From Deltaproteobacteria bacterium (GTDB lineage Bacteria; Desulfobacterota; Desulfobulbia; Desulfobulbales; SURF-16): a stretch of DNA of 43,767 nucleotides. The first letter of the stretch is position 1, and each line of letters starts with the position of its first letter. This document shows positions 7,938 to 15,378 of this stretch, in pieces. The stretch is from the NCBI GenBank assembly GCA_016219175.1, contig JACRCD010000063.1, positions 1 through 43,767 of the forward strand, given 5' to 3'. The translations under genes were made by a program, and so were the position numbers. The notes beneath the pieces were generated by a model. That model worked only from the letters and a program-made list of their open reading frames with translations. It did no database searches and was not told the origin of the DNA.

Positions 7938-8261
7938 TTACTGGGCAAACATTTCCTGCAATATATTGAGAATATTTTTTTGGGCATCACTGCTGATTGC
8001 TCCGAGTTTTTTTATAAGTCTTTCTTTGTCTATGGTTATGATTTGATCCAGAACAACCTGCCCTTTTTGTTCCTGGAAAGTGCATGAAATTCGTGTGGGA
8101 TAACTTTTACCCTTGGTTGTCATGGGGGCGACAATGACGGTAGAGGTAAAACAGTTCATTTCATCGGGAGAAATTACGAGACATGGTCTTGTTTTTTTGA
8201 TTTCATGACCAATTGTGGGGTCAAGGTTGACAAGATAGACGTCAAACCGTTTTATTTCCAT
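7938..8261 (-). CDS. mazF: MazF/PemK-family toxin
   Basis: A 107-residue protein of the MazF/PemK/CcdB fold, a sequence-specific endoribonuclease family. It starts MEIKRFDVYLVNLDPTIGHE and continues with KTRPCLVISPDEMN, the conserved strand-loop carrying the catalytic Arg, and IVAPMTTKGK. The ATG at 8261 overlaps the end of mazE by 10 bases and is preferred over an upstream in-frame start inside mazE. Partner and order (antitoxin first) fit a type II module. Confidence 0.88.
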   Translation of the reverse strand: MEIKRFDVYLVNLDPTIGHEIKKTRPCLVISPDEMNCFTSTVIVAPMTTKGKSYPTRISCTFQEQKGQVVLDQIITIDKERLIKKLGAISSDAQKNILNILQEMFAQ

Positions 8262-8503
8262 TCCCACTCTTCCTTGTCCCATCGAGTCTGTGTCTCAGCA
8301 TCCAACAACTTGTCCTCTCCATTCGCGGCCATGACCTTGAATGCATTTTCCCAATCTTGGCGCGGACGCCTCAATGGCTTGATAATCAAATCATGGTTGC
8401 GGACCTCAAATTCTACCTCGTTTTCAAACCCGCATTGATCGATTATCGGTTTAGGGATGCGCACCCCTTGTGAATTGCCGATTTTAATGATGGAAGCTTT
8501 CAT
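8252..8503 (-). CDS. mazE: MazE/AbrB-type antitoxin
   Basis: An 83-residue protein with an N-terminal AbrB-like swapped-hairpin DNA-binding domain, KIGNSQGVRIPKPIIDQCG, the hallmark of MazE. The acidic, Trp-rich C-terminus (RWDKEEWEW) is the probable toxin-binding tail. The start at 8503 follows a GGGTGG site. A palindrome overlapping its promoter is the likely autoregulatory site. Confidence 0.88.
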   Translation of the reverse strand: MKASIIKIGNSQGVRIPKPIIDQCGFENEVEFEVRNHDLIIKPLRRPRQDWENAFKVMAANGEDKLLDAETQTRWDKEEWEWK

Positions 8504-8543
8504 ATGCGCCACCCGGATGTAGATTTTATTTGCAGCTTTTCGA

Positions 8544-8579
8544 TAATTACATTGTAATTACCTGGGTGAAAATTGTCAA
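8544..8579 (-). promoter_or_regulatory. mazEF promoter and operator
   Basis: On the minus strand TTGACA (8579-8574) is followed by 17 bases and TACAAT (8556-8551). The perfect palindrome TAATTACA-T-TGTAATTA (8544-8560) covers the -10 and start region, as expected for a MazE/MazEF-repressed promoter. Confidence 0.72.
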
Positions 8580-8951
8580 ATCAGTTTTTAATGAAGAAGT
8601 TCGCTTGCACAAATCAATGGCAAGTGCAGCATAAAGTTATGTGGTTTCTGCTCTCAAGGCAACCACACCTAGTTCTTAAAGGCTGAAATGCTTGTTTTTG
8701 CGGGGCATGTTGCGCGTTGTTTCCGTCAAATAAACTTTTCTTAGAAAAAAATCGCCACCAATTCCACCACCGGAATTTTTAGGGTTGGAATTCGGTATGA
8801 TGTCCCCCATATTTCGTCCTTCTTTATTAGCCTGGGCGGTTGCCTAGGCTTTTTTTTGTCAAAAAAGTGTGCTCATAACGGCTAAACTTCTCCTTGCCAT
8901 ATTTACGGTAATCAGTGCGCCCCTTTCGGATGCTATTTTGGGGAGCCTTTC
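8580..8951. other. Gene-free AT-rich stretch between two toxin-antitoxin modules
   Basis: No protein-coding frame in this stretch is supported on either strand. The only clear elements are a small hairpin (AATTCC/GGAATT near 8770) and a plus-strand terminator at 8829-8857. That terminator has no annotated plus-strand gene upstream, so a small RNA or a remnant transcript could end here. Confidence 0.4.
8829..8857 (+). terminator. Rho-independent terminator without an upstream gene
   Basis: AGCCTGGGC pairs with GCCTAGGCT (9 bp, one G-T) around a GGTT loop and is followed by a run of seven to eight T. Its orientation is plus, but the nearest upstream genes (mazEF) run on the minus strand. Confidence 0.75.
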
Positions 8952-8989
8952 AAGAATAAGTTGATTTTGGATCAACTTATTCTTATAAT
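8952..8989 (+). promoter_or_regulatory. Promoter with embedded 14-bp inverted repeat
   Basis: AAGAATAAGTTGAT (8952-8965) is perfectly repeated in inverted order at 8971-8984 around TTTGG. TTGATT (8961-8966), 17 bases, then TATAAT (8984-8989) form a good promoter, so the palindrome covers both boxes. The start codon at 8997 is 8 bases after the -10, predicting a leaderless message. Binding by the MqsA-like antitoxin is inferred. Confidence 0.75.
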
Positions 8990-8996
8990 ATAAATC

Positions 8997-9302
8997 ATGG
9001 AATTCGACCCTGTGCAAGAAATTGACATTGAAAAGGCACACTCCATAATCCGTGAGATTGTGGCGAGCGGAGAACTTATTGTCAGCAAACACGCCAAAGC
9101 CCGAATGCGGGAGCGTGGGTATTCAACGCAAGATGTTGAATATATTCTAATCCGGGGAAAGATAACAAACAAAGAATTCAAGGAAAACACACAAAGTTGG
9201 GCCTATACGATAAAAGGCGATGATCTTGAAGGCGATGAAGGCGGGGTTGTCACTGTCATTATCAGCCGGCAGGCTTGCGTCATAATAACCGTTTTGAGCT
9301 AA
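8997..9302 (+). CDS. DUF4258-family putative toxin
   Basis: A 101-residue protein with the DUF4258 pattern ISKHAxxRMxERGxS (here VSKHAKARMRERGYSTQDVEYIL). These small proteins are commonly paired with an MqsA-like zinc-finger/HTH antitoxin, as here, with 12 bases between the stop and the partner's ATG. A RelE/MqsR-like ribonuclease role is assumed from family context only. Toxin-first order matches MqsRA-type modules. The message is probably leaderless. Confidence 0.75.
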   Translation: MEFDPVQEIDIEKAHSIIREIVASGELIVSKHAKARMRERGYSTQDVEYILIRGKITNKEFKENTQSWAYTIKGDDLEGDEGGVVTVIISRQACVIITVLS

Positions 9303-9314
9303 AAGGTGAGCACG

Positions 9315-9842
9315 ATGAATAAATGTTATTCATGCGGGGGAGAAATCAAGGTAATAAAAGACAAGCCATACCATTACAACGAGTCCGGGCTTGATGTTGT
9401 TTTGTGCGGCATTACGCAATATGCTTGCCCGTCATGCGGCGAAGAATATGCCTCTATCCCGAATATGCAAAAGCTTCACAGGCTCATTGGGGCATATATC
9501 TGCCAGAAAAGGAAAGCACTCTTAAAGCCCGAAGAGATAAAATTTCTCAGAAAGGATTTGCACCTTAAGGCAAAAGAGCTGGCTGCCATGCTGGGCGTAA
9601 CCGTTTCAACGGTGTCGAGATGGGAGAACGGGAAAAAAGAAATAGGCGAGGCATATGACCGGCTGTTGAGATCAGTTTACATGATGTACGCATCTGAGCA
9701 GGCAAATCATATGATTTGCGGCGGTGTCCTGAATATGTTCAAAGAATTGCCTGCAAAACGGAAGAAAATTGAACACTCAAAGGAGATTGTTCTTAATCCT
9801 CAAGAATGGCTGAATTGCCTGCCTGATTGCTGCCCGGCTTGA
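9315..9842 (+). CDS. MqsA-like zinc-finger/HTH antitoxin
   Basis: 175 residues from the ATG at 9315, which has AAGG 9 bases upstream. The N-terminal zinc finger has two Cys pairs (CYSCGG and CPSCGEEY), the YgiT-type pattern. An XRE-type helix-turn-helix follows (KELAAMLGVTVSTVSRWENG, about 95-115). The C-terminal 60 residues are longer than in typical MqsA. It probably neutralises the DUF4258 partner and represses the operon at the inverted repeat before 8997. Confidence 0.82.
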   Translation: MNKCYSCGGEIKVIKDKPYHYNESGLDVVLCGITQYACPSCGEEYASIPNMQKLHRLIGAYICQKRKALLKPEEIKFLRKDLHLKAKELAAMLGVTVSTVSRWENGKKEIGEAYDRLLRSVYMMYASEQANHMICGGVLNMFKELPAKRKKIEHSKEIVLNPQEWLNCLPDCCPA

Positions 9843-9875
9843 TTTGCTGAATAGTGGTGAAATACTGTTACGACC

Positions 9876-10337
9876 ATGGAAAAAGTGCAGGTTCGGCGCG
9901 CAGCCGAGGGGGATTACCCTGTTATTAAAGGCCTCGCTGAGAAACACAATTTAATACCAAACAGGTATTTCACAGTGCATACCCCGGATTGTCCAAAATC
10001 TATTCTTGAAACAGAAGATCAAGTAATATTTGTGGCAACCAGAGCGTCCATTGTCATCGGATTCCTAAATTTACATTCAGAGGGAGCACTTAAAGCAAAC
10101 TGCCGCACTGCCGAATTTGAAGTTGTCGTTGACCCAGACCATAGGATAAATGGCGCTGGAAGCGAGTTATTAAATGAGGCAATACAATACATCACCAGCA
10201 GCTCCAAGGCAGAAACTCTTGTCGCGAAAATCAAAAATGGAAATATTGGTTCTGAAAGATTGTGCGAAAAGTTCGGTTTTGCAAAGAGCCGTCAAGACAG
10301 CCTTGGCGCTTTTTGGGAATTGAAAATCAAACGTTAA
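9876..10337 (+). CDS. GNAT-family N-acetyltransferase
   Basis: A 153-residue single-domain GNAT protein. It starts VQVRRAAEGDYPVIKGLAEKH and continues with a FEVVVDPDHRINGAGSELLNEA segment that stands for motif A (R/Q-x-x-G-x-G/A), followed by NIGSERLCEKFGFAK (motif B). The substrate is unknown. It is 33 bases downstream of the antitoxin and could be a third cargo gene of the same unit, since GNAT proteins are frequent in such accessory regions. No unusual features. Confidence 0.72.
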   Translation: MEKVQVRRAAEGDYPVIKGLAEKHNLIPNRYFTVHTPDCPKSILETEDQVIFVATRASIVIGFLNLHSEGALKANCRTAEFEVVVDPDHRINGAGSELLNEAIQYITSSSKAETLVAKIKNGNIGSERLCEKFGFAKSRQDSLGAFWELKIKR

Positions 10338-10520
10338 CAAAGTGCTCGATGGGGATGCACACCGGCGACGCAGCTTTCACCAACAATCACAAGCGGTATC
10401 TTCTCTGGGCAGGTGCCGCTTTTTTTTGTGCTTTGAAGAAAAAGTGGGGACAGAGTGGGGACAAGATTGAGCAACAAACAGAAAAAGGATTTCAACAAAA
10501 ACGCTGAAACCCTTTATTAT
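10338..10520. other. Segment between GNAT gene and tRNA-Leu
   Basis: No gene is supported. A GTGGGGACA-type direct repeat (10444-10462) lies just before the tRNA 3' end. Such motifs often occur near the ends of tyrosine-integrase genes inserted at tRNA genes, so this may be the scar of a lost integrase. This is speculative. Confidence 0.25.
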
Positions 10521-10609
10521 TGGTGCCCGGAGCGAGAATCGAACTCGCACAATCACTAAGGATCGAGGGATTTTAAGTCCCTTGCGTCTACCTGTTCCGC
10601 CATCCGGGC
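10521..10609 (-). tRNA. tRNA-Leu (anticodon UAA)
   Basis: The minus-strand sequence folds as a class II tRNA. The acceptor stem GCCCGGA/TCCGGGC has discriminator A and an encoded CCA (10523-10521). The D-arm GGCGGAACAGGTAGACGC is typical of tRNA-Leu. The anticodon stem GGGAC/TCCC-type encloses TTAAAAT with anticodon TAA. A long variable arm and the T-loop GTTCGATTC are present. Its 3' end faces the accessory genes on its left, the usual side for tRNA-targeting integrases. Confidence 0.95.
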
Positions 10610-10723
10610 AGTAATTTGATTGGTGTTTTTTTAGCACATTGCCGACTTGTTGGCAAGGGGCAAATAGTTAAGGTAAAATGCGAAAATATCCAGACAAGTC
10701 AGCAACGTAATGGCATGAAATAA

Positions 10724-10755
10724 AAAAAACCCTGCCGGTTGTGGCAGGGTTTTTT
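10724..10755. terminator. Bidirectional terminator
   Basis: CCCTGCC (10730-10736) pairs with GGCAGGG (10743-10749) around GGTTGT, extended by six A on the left and six T on the right. It lies 25 bases past the stop of the HesB-like gene and functions on the minus strand for it. Confidence 0.88.
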
Positions 10756-10780
10756 ATTTTTCAGGATTTTTTAAAAAAAA

Positions 10781-11107
10781 TCAACCGCAGGTGCTGCCGC
10801 AGGAACCGCAGGCTGAACCACCTCCCAGCGGCATGCTGGAGGAAATGGCAAAACCGGATCTTGGTCCGGCATCAATGAAATCGACCTTGATGCTGCCGCA
10901 TGTATTTAACAAGCTTGATTCAACCAGAAATTTCAGATTATCCTGATCAAACACCTTATCTGATGCTTTTGGCTCATCCAGAGCCAACCCCAATGAGGGA
11001 CCAGCTCAGCCCCCCTGCATCAGGGCAACCCTGATGGCAGAATCAATATTATTCTGCTCCAGGTATGCTTTCAAATTTTTGATAGCCAGATCCGTTACAT
11101 TCAACAT
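10781..11107 (-). CDS. HesB/IscA-like selenoprotein
   Basis: A 108-residue protein when the in-frame TGA at 11008-11006 is read as selenocysteine. The sequence around it is MQGGUAGPSLGLALDEP, which fits the A-type iron-sulfur carrier pattern GGCxGxxYGLxL with Sec in place of the first conserved Cys. The C-terminus has the paired Cys of the family (SACGSCGSTCG). The start ATG at 11107 has a strong GGAGG site 9 bases upstream, and translation is open up to and beyond the TGA. A hairpin at 10969-10987 is a plausible SECIS. HesB-like selenoproteins of this type are known from deltaproteobacteria. A standard gene caller would report only the 70-residue C-terminal part. The function is probably metal or Fe-S binding; the exact role of Sec is unknown. 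Confidence 0.9.
10969..10987 (-). promoter_or_regulatory. Predicted bacterial SECIS hairpin (HesB-like gene)
   Basis: UUGGCUC pairs perfectly with GAGCCAA over 7 bp and leaves a UGGAU loop. The loop begins about 26 bases after the UGA and contains GG, within the range known for bacterial SECIS elements. A competing hairpin directly after UGA (GCUGGUCCC with GGGGUUGGC) is also possible. Confidence 0.65.
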
Positions 11108-11424
11108 AGCAAAAACCTCCAGGTAAAATAAAGAATATAAAAACAAAAGCGTGGATATTTCTGGTTAATCTTATTTAACAACAGCTCGTTAAACGAAAAA
11201 ACTTTAAAAATTCGCTTGCTTTGTGGTACAAAATCCTCAAAACAATGAGAATAATGCTTGTTGAAATTATAAGTAATAAAATTTCATAAGTCAATAAAAT
11301 GGTAGTTGCAAAATAATGAAAAAAGAGCCGGGAAAATGACAAAAATTTGCATGATCATTGTTAACCATCTATAATTAAAAAAAATTGTTAGTAATTATTT
11401 TCAACAATTAATCAGGTACCCGTA
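11108..11424. other. AT-rich divergent intergenic region
   Basis: About 320 bases without a gene, between the minus-strand HesB-like gene and plus-strand pfk. It is clearly richer in A and T than the flanking genes. It contains the pfk promoter at 11347-11375 and the HesB ribosome-binding site at its left edge; nothing else is recognisable. Confidence 0.6.
11347..11375 (+). promoter_or_regulatory. Predicted pfk promoter
   Basis: TTGCAT (11347-11352), a 17-base spacer and a perfect TATAAT (11370-11375). The start codon follows about 50 bases downstream. No operator is obvious. Confidence 0.6.
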
Positions 11425-12513
11425 ATGAAAAAAATTGTCATTTCAACCGGAGGCGGCGATGCGCCCGGATTAAATGCAGTGATCTATTCAGTCGTCATGG
11501 CCGCCAATTCAAGAGGCTGGGAGGTATACGGCAGCCGCCAGGGATATCTTGGCCTGCTGGACAAGGACCAGCTGGTCAGATTGACCCCGGAGGATGTGGC
11601 GGATATTACCCCCACCGGCGGCACCATACTGGGCTCAACCAACAAGGGGAACCCGTTTGCCATGCCGGTTGAAAATCTGGCGGGCGAGATCCAGATCAGG
11701 GATGTCTCCGACCGGATCATGAAAAATTTCCTGCGCATGAATTTCTCTTGCCACATTGCGGTCGGCGGTGACGGCAGCCTGGAAATCGCCCATCGTTTCG
11801 CCACGGAGAAAGGCATGCCGGTTATCGGCGTCCCTAAAACCATTGATAATGATCTGCTGGCGACCCAAATGACCTTTGGCTTTGACACCGCGGTCTCAAC
11901 CGCGACCGAGGCACTTGACAAACTTCACTCCACCGCCAAATCCCACGACCGGGTCATGGTCGTTGAGGTAATGGGCAGGGATTCCGGCTGGATCGCCTTG
12001 AATTCCGGTATTTCCGGCGGAGCCGATGTTATCCTTATCCCCGAGATCCCCTTTGACCTTGATGTGGTCTGTGAAAAGATTAACGATAACGATCTGCTTG
12101 ACAAGCACTACGATATTGTCGTGGTTGCCGAAGGAGCCAAGGCCAAGGACCAGGAAACCATTTACAAGGCGGACGGCGAAATAGGACGCTCCGAGAAGGT
12201 GCTGGGCGGAGTCGGCGAATGGGTTGCCAAGGAAATCAGCAAACGGACGGGGAAAGACACCCGCTCCCTGGTTCTCGGTCACCTGCAGCGGGGAGGATCG
12301 CCAACCACTTTTGACCGGCTGCTGGCGCTCAGATTTGGCGCTACCGCGGTTCGCCTGGCCGAGAGTGAAAACTTTGACCAGATGGTTGCCCTGGCAGGGG
12401 ACGAAATGCGTTCCGTTCCCCTTGCTGACGCAATAAAGAGCCGGAAAAAAGTCCCGTTGGACAGCGACAAGGTCCTTACCGCCCGTGAAATCGGTATCTG
12501 TTTCGGGGGGTGA
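11425..12513 (+). CDS. pfkA: 6-phosphofructokinase
   Basis: A 362-residue phosphofructokinase, catalysing phosphorylation of fructose 6-phosphate in glycolysis. STGGGDAPGLNAVI (7-20) is the phosphate-donor loop. GGDGS (114-118) and PKTIDND (137-143) are the two diagnostic sites: Gly after GGD points to ATP use, while Lys in PKTIDND is usual in the PPi-dependent and group III forms. VVEVMGRDSGWIAL and GHLQRGGSPTTFDR form the sugar-phosphate site. The length is that of group III bacterial enzymes, longer than E. coli PfkA. The combination suggests an ATP-dependent group III enzyme, but the donor needs an assay. Confidence 0.9.
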   Translation: MKKIVISTGGGDAPGLNAVIYSVVMAANSRGWEVYGSRQGYLGLLDKDQLVRLTPEDVADITPTGGTILGSTNKGNPFAMPVENLAGEIQIRDVSDRIMKNFLRMNFSCHIAVGGDGSLEIAHRFATEKGMPVIGVPKTIDNDLLATQMTFGFDTAVSTATEALDKLHSTAKSHDRVMVVEVMGRDSGWIALNSGISGGADVILIPEIPFDLDVVCEKINDNDLLDKHYDIVVVAEGAKAKDQETIYKADGEIGRSEKVLGGVGEWVAKEISKRTGKDTRSLVLGHLQRGGSPTTFDRLLALRFGATAVRLAESENFDQMVALAGDEMRSVPLADAIKSRKKVPLDSDKVLTAREIGICFGG

Positions 12514-12646
12514 GAAAAAAATTTCCCCGGAATATTGCGCTCTTTCTTGATGCCATCAGACCGGAGTTAAGGCCGTCCATTACTTGTTGTTTGCCCTTTG
12601 GCGCCTGCCCTGTCTGATGGTGTGTTTCCTGATGATGACATACTTC

Positions 12647-12677
12647 TTGACAGATGTTGCGGACAAAGTGATATAAT
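12647..12677 (+). promoter_or_regulatory. Possible promoter of the HD-GYP gene
   Basis: TTGACA (12647-12652) and TATAAT (12672-12677) are separated by 19 bases, two more than ideal. The start codon is 35 bases further on and is preceded by a GAGGTGAG ribosome-binding site. Confidence 0.5.
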
Positions 12678-12711
12678 TTCACTATATAAGCCGATGACGA
12701 GGTGAGCCAAG

Positions 12712-13953
12712 ATGAGCAATCAACAGGATTTCAACTGGATTTTTGACCGTGATTACTGTGGCCGCATCCTTCAGGGTGAGTTCAGCAACGAGCTGAAAAA
12801 AAGGGTGGCGGAATCCATCCTCCTCTTCCGGAATTTCAACGTCAATGTCAATCCCTCCATGCCGTACATTTCCGCCTGGCGCGAGGATGCGGACAAAGCC
12901 ATCTGGTATGAATTCGCCGGCAACAGGCTCCTGTACCTGCTGGGCTGCCAATCCTGCGAAGTCGCTGAAATCTTCCGGGACAGCGTTTTGCAGCGCTGCT
13001 CCTACCAATATGGCTCCGCCGGCGGAAAAATAAAAAAACGAATCCTTGAACATAAAGATCTCTCCTGTATTCAGGATGAACTGCGCAATGAAGGAAAAAC
13101 CAAGGGCACTGTCGAGGCCGTCTACAAGATATCCCTGCCGAACCGCCCGGCCATCTGGCTGAAGGATCAGGCCTCGGTGGAATCTTTTCCCGTTGATCAT
13201 ATCTGTCTCTCCTTTGGCAGTCTGACGGATGTCACCATGGAAATGCAGGCCGAGGAACAGCATCAGCTTGAAGAGCAAGCCTTGCGCTCCCTGCATGCCG
13301 AACTGGAGCTGAAAATCGAAAAACAGAATAAAGAGTTGTGGAAAATGCAGCTGGAAATGATCTACCGGCTGGCCCAGGCAGCCCAATTACGTGACAAGTG
13401 CACAGGGATGCACATCACGAAGATGAGCCATTACTGTGATATTCTTTCCGAGGCTGCCGGACTGAGTGATGAGGAGCGGCTGTTGCTTTTTCATGCCACC
13501 TCCATGCACGATGTGGGGAAACTGGGGATTGCCGAGGCTATCCTGCAGAAGCCCGGCAAGCTCAGCGGTCAGGAATTCGAGATCATGAAGACCCACAGCA
13601 TCATCGGCGCCAAACTCCTCTCCGGCAACGATTCCCCGCTGTTGAAAATGGCCAAAGCCATTGCCCTTACCCATCATGAAAGCTGGGACGGCACAGGCTA
13701 TCCGCACGGGCTTGAACATGAGGAGATCCCCATATCAGGAAGGATTGCCGCCATCTGCGATGTTTTTGACGCCCTCACCTCTGCCAGGCCATACAAGAAG
13801 GCCTGGCAGCCCGAGGAGGCCTTCGCCGAGGTTGAAAGAAGCATGGGAACCAAGTTTGATCCGGAGCTTGCCGCCCTCTTTCTGGAAAAAAAATCAAACA
13901 TCGAGGAAATTCAGCAACGTTTCGCCACAGAGGTTGTTTCAGGTCATGCCTGA
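12712..13953 (+). CDS. HD-GYP-domain cyclic-di-GMP phosphodiesterase
   Basis: 413 residues. The first 175 have no recognised domain and may sense a signal. A coiled coil spans about 176-217. The HD-GYP domain fills the rest: MHDVGK at 265-270 gives the HD pair, and HHESWDGTGYP (321-331) contains the GYP signature. HAT at 261-263 and CDVFDALTSARPYK near 350-365 are further conserved pieces. It should hydrolyse c-di-GMP. There is no receiver domain or membrane segment, so it is cytosolic. It stands alone between pfk and the convergent menaquinone operon. Confidence 0.88.
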   Translation: MSNQQDFNWIFDRDYCGRILQGEFSNELKKRVAESILLFRNFNVNVNPSMPYISAWREDADKAIWYEFAGNRLLYLLGCQSCEVAEIFRDSVLQRCSYQYGSAGGKIKKRILEHKDLSCIQDELRNEGKTKGTVEAVYKISLPNRPAIWLKDQASVESFPVDHICLSFGSLTDVTMEMQAEEQHQLEEQALRSLHAELELKIEKQNKELWKMQLEMIYRLAQAAQLRDKCTGMHITKMSHYCDILSEAAGLSDEERLLLFHATSMHDVGKLGIAEAILQKPGKLSGQEFEIMKTHSIIGAKLLSGNDSPLLKMAKAIALTHHESWDGTGYPHGLEHEEIPISGRIAAICDVFDALTSARPYKKAWQPEEAFAEVERSMGTKFDPELAALFLEKKSNIEEIQQRFATEVVSGHA

Positions 13954-13967
13954 GAGCTCCAGACGAC

Positions 13968-14822
13968 TCACCGGGTAGCAAGCGACAGCCAGGTCACGAC
14001 AAAAAGGGTCAGGCTGATCAGCCCGTTCATGGTGAAAAAGGACATGTTGATCCGGGCAAGGTTCCTGGGATTGACAATGATATGCTGGTAAAAAAGAGCG
14101 CCGGCCGTCAAAACGATGCCCCCATAGTAAAAATAATTCAGCCGGCAGAGTATTCCCGTGACCACAAAAAGGGCAAAGGCCAGCACATGAAAAAAGATCG
14201 CCAGCCTGAAGGCCTTTTCGCGGCCGAAACGGGCGGGAAGTGAAAAAAGCCCGGCCTGCCGGTCAAAATCAGCGTCCATGCAGGCATAAACCATATCAAA
14301 CCCCGTCACCCAGAAGAGAACCCCGAGGGAAAGAACCCAGGGGAACCCCTCCAGGCTGCCCTTTACCGCCACAAATCCCCCCAGTGGTGAAAAGGCCAGG
14401 GCCAACCCAAGCACCACATGACAGAGCCAGGTGAAACGCTTGGTCAGCGAGTAAAAAAGCGTGAGGCTCAAGGCCAGGGGAGAGAGTTTGAAGGTGAGCG
14501 GATTGAGCTGGTAGCAGGCGAAAAAGAAGAGCAGCCCCGCCCCGACGACCATGGCCCACGCCTCCCACATCTTTACTGCGCCGGCAGGGATGGCCCGGTC
14601 AGCGGTGCGGGGATTTTCCTTATCAAAACGCGCATCGGCAATACGGTTAAAACCCATGGCGCAGGTCCGCGCCCCCACCATGGCCAGGACAACCCAAAAA
14701 AAGACCATCCCTCCCGGCGCCCCGCCCTGGGCCAGAAAAGCCCCCATCAGGGCGAAGGGCAGAGCAAAGACGGTATGCTCGAATTTGATCATTTCAAGCA
14801 GGATGGCAATCTTTTTAAACAT
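13968..14822 (-). CDS. mqnP: UbiA-type prenyltransferase of the futalosine pathway
   Basis: A 284-residue membrane protein with about eight membrane helices. The first Asp-rich motif NRIADARFDKENPRT (59-73) and the second, YACMDADFDRQAGLFSLP, are the Mg-prenyl-diphosphate sites of UbiA enzymes. In operons with mqn genes it prenylates 1,4-dihydroxy-6-naphthoate. The start ATG at 14822 overlaps the ubiX stop by 8 bases; an upstream in-frame start inside ubiX is not favoured. It is the last gene of the minus-strand operon. Confidence 0.88.
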   Translation of the reverse strand: MFKKIAILLEMIKFEHTVFALPFALMGAFLAQGGAPGGMVFFWVVLAMVGARTCAMGFNRIADARFDKENPRTADRAIPAGAVKMWEAWAMVVGAGLLFFFACYQLNPLTFKLSPLALSLTLFYSLTKRFTWLCHVVLGLALAFSPLGGFVAVKGSLEGFPWVLSLGVLFWVTGFDMVYACMDADFDRQAGLFSLPARFGREKAFRLAIFFHVLAFALFVVTGILCRLNYFYYGGIVLTAGALFYQHIIVNPRNLARINMSFFTMNGLISLTLFVVTWLSLATR

Positions 14823-15378
14823 CGATACCACTCCACTCTTTGAGTCCGGCAACCCGCAGCCCGATCTGGGCGGCAACCCGGCCGGCAAAATGGCGGGCCA
14901 TATCGGTAAGATTTTCAGGCAGATGGTAAAAAGCCGGCATGGCGGGGCAGATGATGGCCCCGGCCTCCGAGGCGGCCAGCATATTCTGCAGGTGATTTCT
15001 GTTAAACGGGGTCTCGCGCACGGCCAGCACCAGGGGCTTGCGCTCCTTGAGCATCACGTCGGCCGCCCGGTGGATGAGATTGATCGACAGGCCGTTGGCA
15101 ATGGCGGCCAGGGTGCCCATGGTGCAGGGCAGCACGACCATGGCGTCATAGCGGGCGGAACCGCTGGCCATGGGCGCGGCCAGATTGTCAATGCCATACC
15201 ATTTCCGCACACCCGGCAGCCCGGCCGGGGTGAGCCTCTGCTCTAAAGAGAGGACCTTTTCCCCAGCCCTGGAGACGATGCCGTGCACCTCCACATCCAT
15301 GTTCTCCAGCAGTTTCACAAATTCCACCGCATAGAGGGAGCCGCTGGCCCCGGTTATTGCCAGGATGATCTTTTTCAT
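14815..15378 (-). CDS. ubiX: Flavin prenyltransferase UbiX
   Basis: A 187-residue flavoprotein, the family's usual length. AITGASGSLYAVEF (7-20) is the FMN-binding start, followed by VLPCTMGTLAAIANGLSINLIHRAADVMLKE and the TPFNRNHLQNM segment. It makes the prenylated FMN used by UbiD-type decarboxylases, which the futalosine route needs to remove the carboxylate of the naphthoate intermediate. It overlaps menG by 4 bases. The partner UbiD-like subunits are not in this window. Confidence 0.9.
   Translation of the reverse strand: MKKIILAITGASGSLYAVEFVKLLENMDVEVHGIVSRAGEKVLSLEQRLTPAGLPGVRKWYGIDNLAAPMASGSARYDAMVVLPCTMGTLAAIANGLSINLIHRAADVMLKERKPLVLAVRETPFNRNHLQNMLAASEAGAIICPAMPAFYHLPENLTDMARHFAGRVAAQIGLRVAGLKEWSGIDV

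Noticed and set aside
8740-8860. tmRNA or tRNA 3' end suggested by a CCACCA stretch before a terminator
   Set aside because: No T-arm or acceptor partner can be found; the CCACCA is inside a small AATTCC/GGAATT hairpin.
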